Assembly (NCBI GenBank): GCA_955652925.1
Contig: CATPCO010000632.1
Coordinates: 1-9,514, forward strand
Direction: 5' to 3'
DNA from: an uncultured Xanthobacteraceae bacterium
GTDB taxonomy: Bacteria > Pseudomonadota > Alphaproteobacteria > Rhizobiales > Xanthobacteraceae
DNA length: 9,514 nt
The first letter of the stretch is position 1; every line of letters starts with the position of its first letter. The notes beneath the pieces are model-generated. The model saw nothing but the letters and a program-made list of their open reading frames with translations. It had not been told where the DNA came from and ran no database searches. Positions 6,892-9,514 of the stretch are shown here, one piece after another. Position numbers and translations under genes: made by a program.

Positions 6892-7037
6892 GGTGCCGCA
6901 GACGCAAGCACCTCCATTCGGCAAATCCGCAAGGCCCTTGCGGCTGCGATATTCCTTCTCGTCGCTTGACCCCCGTCTTGCAACCCTGCAAGACTCCGCC
7001 GCAGCCCTGCAAGGGGGCCGGTCAGGGGAGTTTTTCA
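6892..7037 (+). promoter_or_regulatory. Structured metK leader, candidate cis-regulatory RNA with an RBS-sequestering alternative fold
   Basis: The gap before metK is full of complementary segments. Fold A: CCCTTGCGGCTGCG (6935-6948) pairs over 14 bp with 7000-7006 (CGCAGCC) plus 7009-7015 (GCAAGGG), with a CT bulge at 7007-7008. It encloses a perfect 8-bp hairpin, GTCTTGCA (6975-6982), loop ACCC, TGCAAGAC (6987-6994). Fold B: AAGACTCC (6990-6997) pairs with GGAGTTTT (7027-7034), 8 bp with one G-U, burying the metK Shine-Dalgarno AGGGGAG (7024-7030). Fold B destroys both stems' 3' parts, whereas fold A leaves the Shine-Dalgarno free. A CCCCC run (6970-6974) can also reach the G-runs at 7013-7017 or 7025-7028. 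I do not recognise the SAM-II or SAM/SAH consensus. No Met-rich leader peptide is present. A separate metK promoter is not obvious. Confidence 0.5.
7005..7015. repeat. CCCTnnnAGGG motif, metK copy (partner copy at 8414-8424)
   Basis: CCCTGCAAGGG at 7005-7015 is an exact reverse complement of CCCTTGCAGGG at 8414-8424, in front of htpG. A shorter version, CCCTGCAAG, occurs at 6984-6992, exactly 21 nt upstream (two helical turns). CCCTTGC is also at 6935-6941. The motif is symmetric around three central bases, as operators often are. It may equally be a by-product of RNA stem formation in the metK leader. Confidence 0.35.
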
Positions 7038-8312
7038 GTGCCGAACGCAACCCGCCTTTTCACCAGCGAGTCCGTATCCGAAGGCCATCCAGACAAGGTT
7101 TGCGATCAAATATCTGATGCAGTTCTTGATGCCTTTATAGAAAATGACCTCAAGCTGGGAATTGCAGACGACAGCAAGGTGAACGCGCGACTCGGCTGCG
7201 AGACGCTGTGCACGACTAACAAAATCGTCATTGCCGGTGAAGGCCGCGGACAAGCCCCATTATTCAAGAAGCACGGTACCCATGCCGTGGTCAATCGCGA
7301 GTTGATCGCGCAAATCGCGCGCGATGTTGTGCGCGATATCGGCTATGACCAGGACGGTTTCTCGTATTACGGCGCTGACATCGAGGTCCTGCTGCACGGT
7401 CAGTCTCCCGATATTGCCATGGGGGTCGATGCCAAGCACAAGAAAGGCGAAGAACAGGAGGGGGCGGGCGACCAAGGGATGATGTTCGGCTTTGCCTGCA
7501 CGGAGAGCGAGATCTACGAGAAGGGCTCATTCATGCCAGCCCCAATCTATTTCGCGCACAAGATTCTGAAGGTTTTGTCGGAGCGGAGGCGCTCGCAACA
7601 ACTGTTCGACCTGCAGCCCGATTCGAAGAGCCAAGTCACGGTTCAATACATCGACGGCAAGCCCGTCGGCTGCACCAAAGTCGTCGTGTCGACGCAACAT
7701 AACGCCCGCAGTCGCAACGGCAAAAAATACACCCCCAACATGGTCAAGGACATGATCGCGGACACCGTGGTGTCCGCGTTACCGGAGGGCTGGATGCCAA
7801 AGAAGCCCTCGGATTTCCTGGTCAATCCCACCGGCAATTTTGTCGTCGGTGGTCCCGACGGAGATTGCGGCCTCACGGGGCGCAAGATCATTGTGGACAC
7901 CTATGGCGGATACGCGCCCCATGGCGGCGGGGCGTTTTCGGGAAAGGATCCCACGAAGGTCGATCGCTCGGCAGCATATGCCGCGCGCTATCTTGCAAAG
8001 AATGTCGTCGCCGCAGGATTGGCCGAGCGCTGCACCATCCAACTCGCCTACGCGATCGGCGTTGCCGACCCCATGTCGCTCCTGGTCGATATGCACGGAA
8101 CCGGCGTGGTAGACGAGAAGAAGGTCGCAAAGGTTCTGCCTGAGATCTTCCCGCTGCGGCCAACCAGCATCCGGCGTGCGCTCAAACTATCGCGGCCGAT
8201 CTACCGCCGAACCGCATCCTATGGGCATTTTGGCCGCCCCGCCGAGAAGGACGGCGGTTTTTCCTGGGAAAAAACAGATCTTGCCGACGCTCTCAAGCGC
8301 GCCTCGCGCTGA
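7038..8312 (+). CDS. metK: S-adenosylmethionine synthetase MetK
   Basis: A 424-residue cytosolic enzyme that makes S-adenosylmethionine from methionine and ATP. Seen: LFTSESVSEGHPDK (7-20, with H17 and D19 at the active site), the hexapeptide GAGDQG (142-147) after the flexible gate loop, and LVNPTGNFVVGGPDGDCGLTGRKIIVDTYGG (261-291). The phosphate-binding GGGAFSGKDP is at 296-305, and KVDRSAAYAARY and YGHFGR follow. It is longer than the E. coli enzyme (384 residues) through extra stretches such as 42-50, 132-140 and 222-233, in line with rhizobial homologues. Start: GTG 7038 with AGGGGAG at 7024-7030 and 7-nt spacing from GGAG, giving the family N-terminus PNATRLFTSESV. The frame is open back to TTG 6888, but that stretch is the structured leader and its Arg/Cys/Pro-rich translation is not MetK. 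Regulation is probably through the leader. In many Hyphomicrobiales trmB follows; here htpG does. Confidence 0.97.
   Translation: MPNATRLFTSESVSEGHPDKVCDQISDAVLDAFIENDLKLGIADDSKVNARLGCETLCTTNKIVIAGEGRGQAPLFKKHGTHAVVNRELIAQIARDVVRDIGYDQDGFSYYGADIEVLLHGQSPDIAMGVDAKHKKGEEQEGAGDQGMMFGFACTESEIYEKGSFMPAPIYFAHKILKVLSERRRSQQLFDLQPDSKSQVTVQYIDGKPVGCTKVVVSTQHNARSRNGKKYTPNMVKDMIADTVVSALPEGWMPKKPSDFLVNPTGNFVVGGPDGDCGLTGRKIIVDTYGGYAPHGGGAFSGKDPTKVDRSAAYAARYLAKNVVAAGLAERCTIQLAYAIGVADPMSLLVDMHGTGVVDEKKVAKVLPEIFPLRPTSIRRALKLSRPIYRRTASYGHFGRPAEKDGGFSWEKTDLADALKRASR
8296..8310 (+). other. Short hairpin at the metK 3' end, not a clear terminator
   Basis: AGCGCG (8296-8301), loop CCT, CGCGCT (8305-8310) makes a 6-bp GC-rich stem over the last metK codons. 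No T-run follows, so intrinsic termination is doubtful. The following 100 nt (8313-8412) hold no other good stem, no gene and no RNA gene that I recognise. Confidence 0.25.
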
Positions 8313-8413
8313 CGCCGGTTGCTCCGCCCTGTTTGTGCTGACGCGTTCCTCATTCGATAGCCACGGCCACATCGGGTAGACCGCGCGATTGGGGCTGGTT
8401 TCGAGTTGCGGAA

Positions 8414-8424
8414 CCCTTGCAGGG
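8414..8424. repeat. CCCTnnnAGGG motif, htpG copy overlapping the -35 box
   Basis: CCCTTGCAGGG contains the CTTG of the htpG promoter and is the exact inverse of the copy in the metK leader at 7005-7015. A protein bound here would cover the -35 box and so act as a repressor. Two palindromic GC-rich 11-mers could also coincide by chance. Confidence 0.3.
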
Positions 8425-8446
8425 GCGGCCTGGCGCGATATATCCG
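8416..8446 (+). promoter_or_regulatory. RpoH (sigma-32)-type heat-shock promoter of htpG
   Basis: CTTG at 8416-8419, a 17-nt spacer (8420-8436), then gaTATaTccG at 8437-8446. The alphaproteobacterial RpoH consensus is CTTG, 17-18 nt, CyTATnTnnG. The CTTG, the TAT, the following T and the final G all match; only the first two bases of the -10 (GA for CY) differ. It would start transcription near 8452, leaving a leader of only about 20 nt. htpG is a classical RpoH target, which supports the call. Confidence 0.7.
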
Positions 8447-8473
8447 GAAGGCATTTGTCCTGAAGGGACGCGC

Positions 8474-9514
8474 ATGAGCACTGAAACTCAAACCGTTTCC
8501 GAAAGCCACCATTTTCAGGCCGAAGTGAGTGAACTGCTTCGGCTCATGATGCATGCGGTCTATTCTGAGACCGATGTATTTCTGCGTGAGCTGATCTCCA
8601 ACGGATCGGACGCCTGCGACAAGCTGCGCTACGAAGCACTCGCAAGACCCGAGCTGCTCGCCGAGGGCGGGGTACTGGCGATCCGGATCAAGCCGGACGC
8701 CGAGAGCAGCACCTTGTCCGTGAGCGATACCGGCGTCGGCATGGACCGCCACGAGCTGATCGATAATCTCGGGACCGTTGCCCGCTCGGGGACCCGCGCA
8801 TTCGTCAATCGCCTGGCGGAAGCCAAAGACGGCGCGGGACTGATCGGTCAATTCGGCGTCGGTTTCTATTCGGTCTTCATGGTGGCCGAGCGCATCGAGG
8901 TCGTCAGCCGCCGGGCAGGCGCAAGCGAGGCCTGGGTCTGGAGTTCCGCCGGCGAGGCGGGATTTGAGGTCGCGCCGGCTACGCCAGAGCAGTCCGCGCG
9001 GGTTCCGCGCGGCACGGAAATCGTTCTGCACCTCAAAGCAGACGCAAAACGCGACCTCGAAAGCTACGAAATCGAGCGCGTCGTAAAGAGATATTCCGAT
9101 CACGTGCAGTTTCCGATCGAACTCCTTGCCAAGGAGGGCACGCCGCACCAGATCAACGCCGCCAGCGCCATATGGCAGCGAGCCAAATCCGAGCTCAAGC
9201 CGGAAGACTACACGCAGGCCTATCACTCCATCGCCGGCGCATTCGATGAGCCGGCCATGACGCTGCACTACAAGGCGGAGGGACGCCAATCCTACGCCGT
9301 GCTGTTGTTCGTACCCTCAACAAAACCTTTCGATCTCTCCGATCCGGACCGCAGCGCCCGTGTAAAGCTGTATGTTCGCCGGGTGTTCATCACCGAGGAC
9401 GCCAACCTGCTGCCTTCGTACCTGCGCTTCGTACGCGGCATCGTCGACAGCGAGGACATGCCGCTCAATATTTCGCGCGAAATGCTCCAGAATAATCCCC
9501 AGGTGGCTCAGATC
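8474..9514 (+). CDS. htpG: Molecular chaperone HtpG (bacterial Hsp90), N-terminal and middle part (3' end outside window)
   Basis: The frame runs 347 codons to the window edge without a stop. HtpG is a cytosolic homodimeric ATP-dependent chaperone that remodels client proteins with DnaK. Seen: the GHKL ATPase domain (about 11-220) with FLRELISNGSDACDKL (catalytic E39, Mg-binding N43), SDTGVGM (84-90, D85 contacts adenine), the lid NLGTVARSGT (98-107), GQFGVGFYS (125-133) and GTEI (180-183). The middle domain starts at about 230, with LLFVPSTKPFD, VKLYVRRVFITED and RFVRGIVDSEDMPLNISREMLQ. R335 is the arginine that contacts the ATP gamma-phosphate. Start: ATG 8474 with AAGGGA at 8463-8468, 5 nt away. 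The length so far fits a normal HtpG of about 620-630 residues. It follows metK by 161 nt and appears to have its own heat-shock promoter, so it is probably a separate transcription unit. Confidence 0.96.
   Translation, partial: MSTETQTVSESHHFQAEVSELLRLMMHAVYSETDVFLRELISNGSDACDKLRYEALARPELLAEGGVLAIRIKPDAESSTLSVSDTGVGMDRHELIDNLGTVARSGTRAFVNRLAEAKDGAGLIGQFGVGFYSVFMVAERIEVVSRRAGASEAWVWSSAGEAGFEVAPATPEQSARVPRGTEIVLHLKADAKRDLESYEIERVVKRYSDHVQFPIELLAKEGTPHQINAASAIWQRAKSELKPEDYTQAYHSIAGAFDEPAMTLHYKAEGRQSYAVLLFVPSTKPFDLSDPDRSARVKLYVRRVFITEDANLLPSYLRFVRGIVDSEDMPLNISREMLQNNPQVAQI

Noticed and set aside
6888..7037. N-terminal extension of metK from the TTG that overlaps the XRE stop (TTGA)
   Set aside because: The 50 residues are Arg/Cys/Pro-rich and unlike MetK. 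GTG 7038 has a good Shine-Dalgarno and the family N-terminus.
6892..7037. SAM-II or SAM/SAH riboswitch before metK
   Set aside because: The sequence does not fit the consensus elements I remember for either class. Only the general idea of a structured switch is kept.
6892..7037. Attenuator with a methionine-rich leader peptide
   Set aside because: No short frame with Met codons precedes a terminator. The only T-run (7031-7035) lies between the Shine-Dalgarno and the start codon.
6367..7050. A 227-codon minus-strand frame across the XRE gene and metK leader
   Set aside because: It overlaps a clear plus-strand gene and a structured leader, and shows no protein family features.
8313..8412. Intrinsic terminator or small RNA after metK
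   Set aside because: No stem followed by a T-run could be found; the only stem lies at the end of the metK coding sequence.
8219..9289. A 356-codon open frame on the minus strand across htpG
   Set aside because: It is the antisense of a fully supported htpG. The translation has no recognisable domain, and long antisense frames are common in GC-rich DNA.

Overview
The window is a GC-rich stretch of an alphaproteobacterial chromosome, most likely from the order Hyphomicrobiales (Rhizobiales). All genes lie on the + strand. The assignment rests on the conserved order rimI, miaB, phoH-like (ybeZ), ybeY, corC-type, lnt, XRE regulator, metK. It is supported by alphaproteobacterial protein features such as the long MetK, the TNVLSFP motif in YbeY and the PNPIDKHVGSR N-terminus of the XRE regulator. 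I see no tRNA, rRNA, CRISPR array, insertion sequence or phage gene.

Layout: the 3' end of rimI (1-237) is followed by a 217-nt gap, then a tight run of miaB (455-1852), ybeZ (1873-2913), ybeY (2944-3474), corC-like (3481-4626) and lnt (4581-6302). Spacings in this run are 20, 30 and 6 nt, with a 46-nt overlap between corC and lnt. After 181 nt comes a small helix-turn-helix regulator (6484-6891). A 146-nt structured leader precedes metK (7038-8312). After a further 161 nt carrying a heat-shock-type promoter, htpG starts at 8474 and runs off the window.

Functionally the run joins translation quality (RimI, MiaB, YbeZ with YbeY), a CBS-domain membrane/Mg2+ or ribosome-linked protein (CorC/YbeX type) and lipoprotein maturation (Lnt). 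MetK makes S-adenosylmethionine, which radical-SAM MiaB uses, and is preceded by a PraR-type regulator. HtpG is the bacterial Hsp90 and appears to have its own RpoH promoter.

This is mainly a housekeeping region and I do not see an undescribed multi-gene system. The best candidates for something new are in the non-coding parts. The metK leader can fold into two mutually exclusive structures, one of which buries the metK ribosome binding site. The motif CCCTTGCAGGG or its relatives recurs in front of both metK and htpG. Lnt carries a 23-residue segment behind its catalytic cysteine, bounded by a 17-nt direct repeat. Two genes I would expect from related genomes (fur between rimI and miaB, trmB after metK) are absent.
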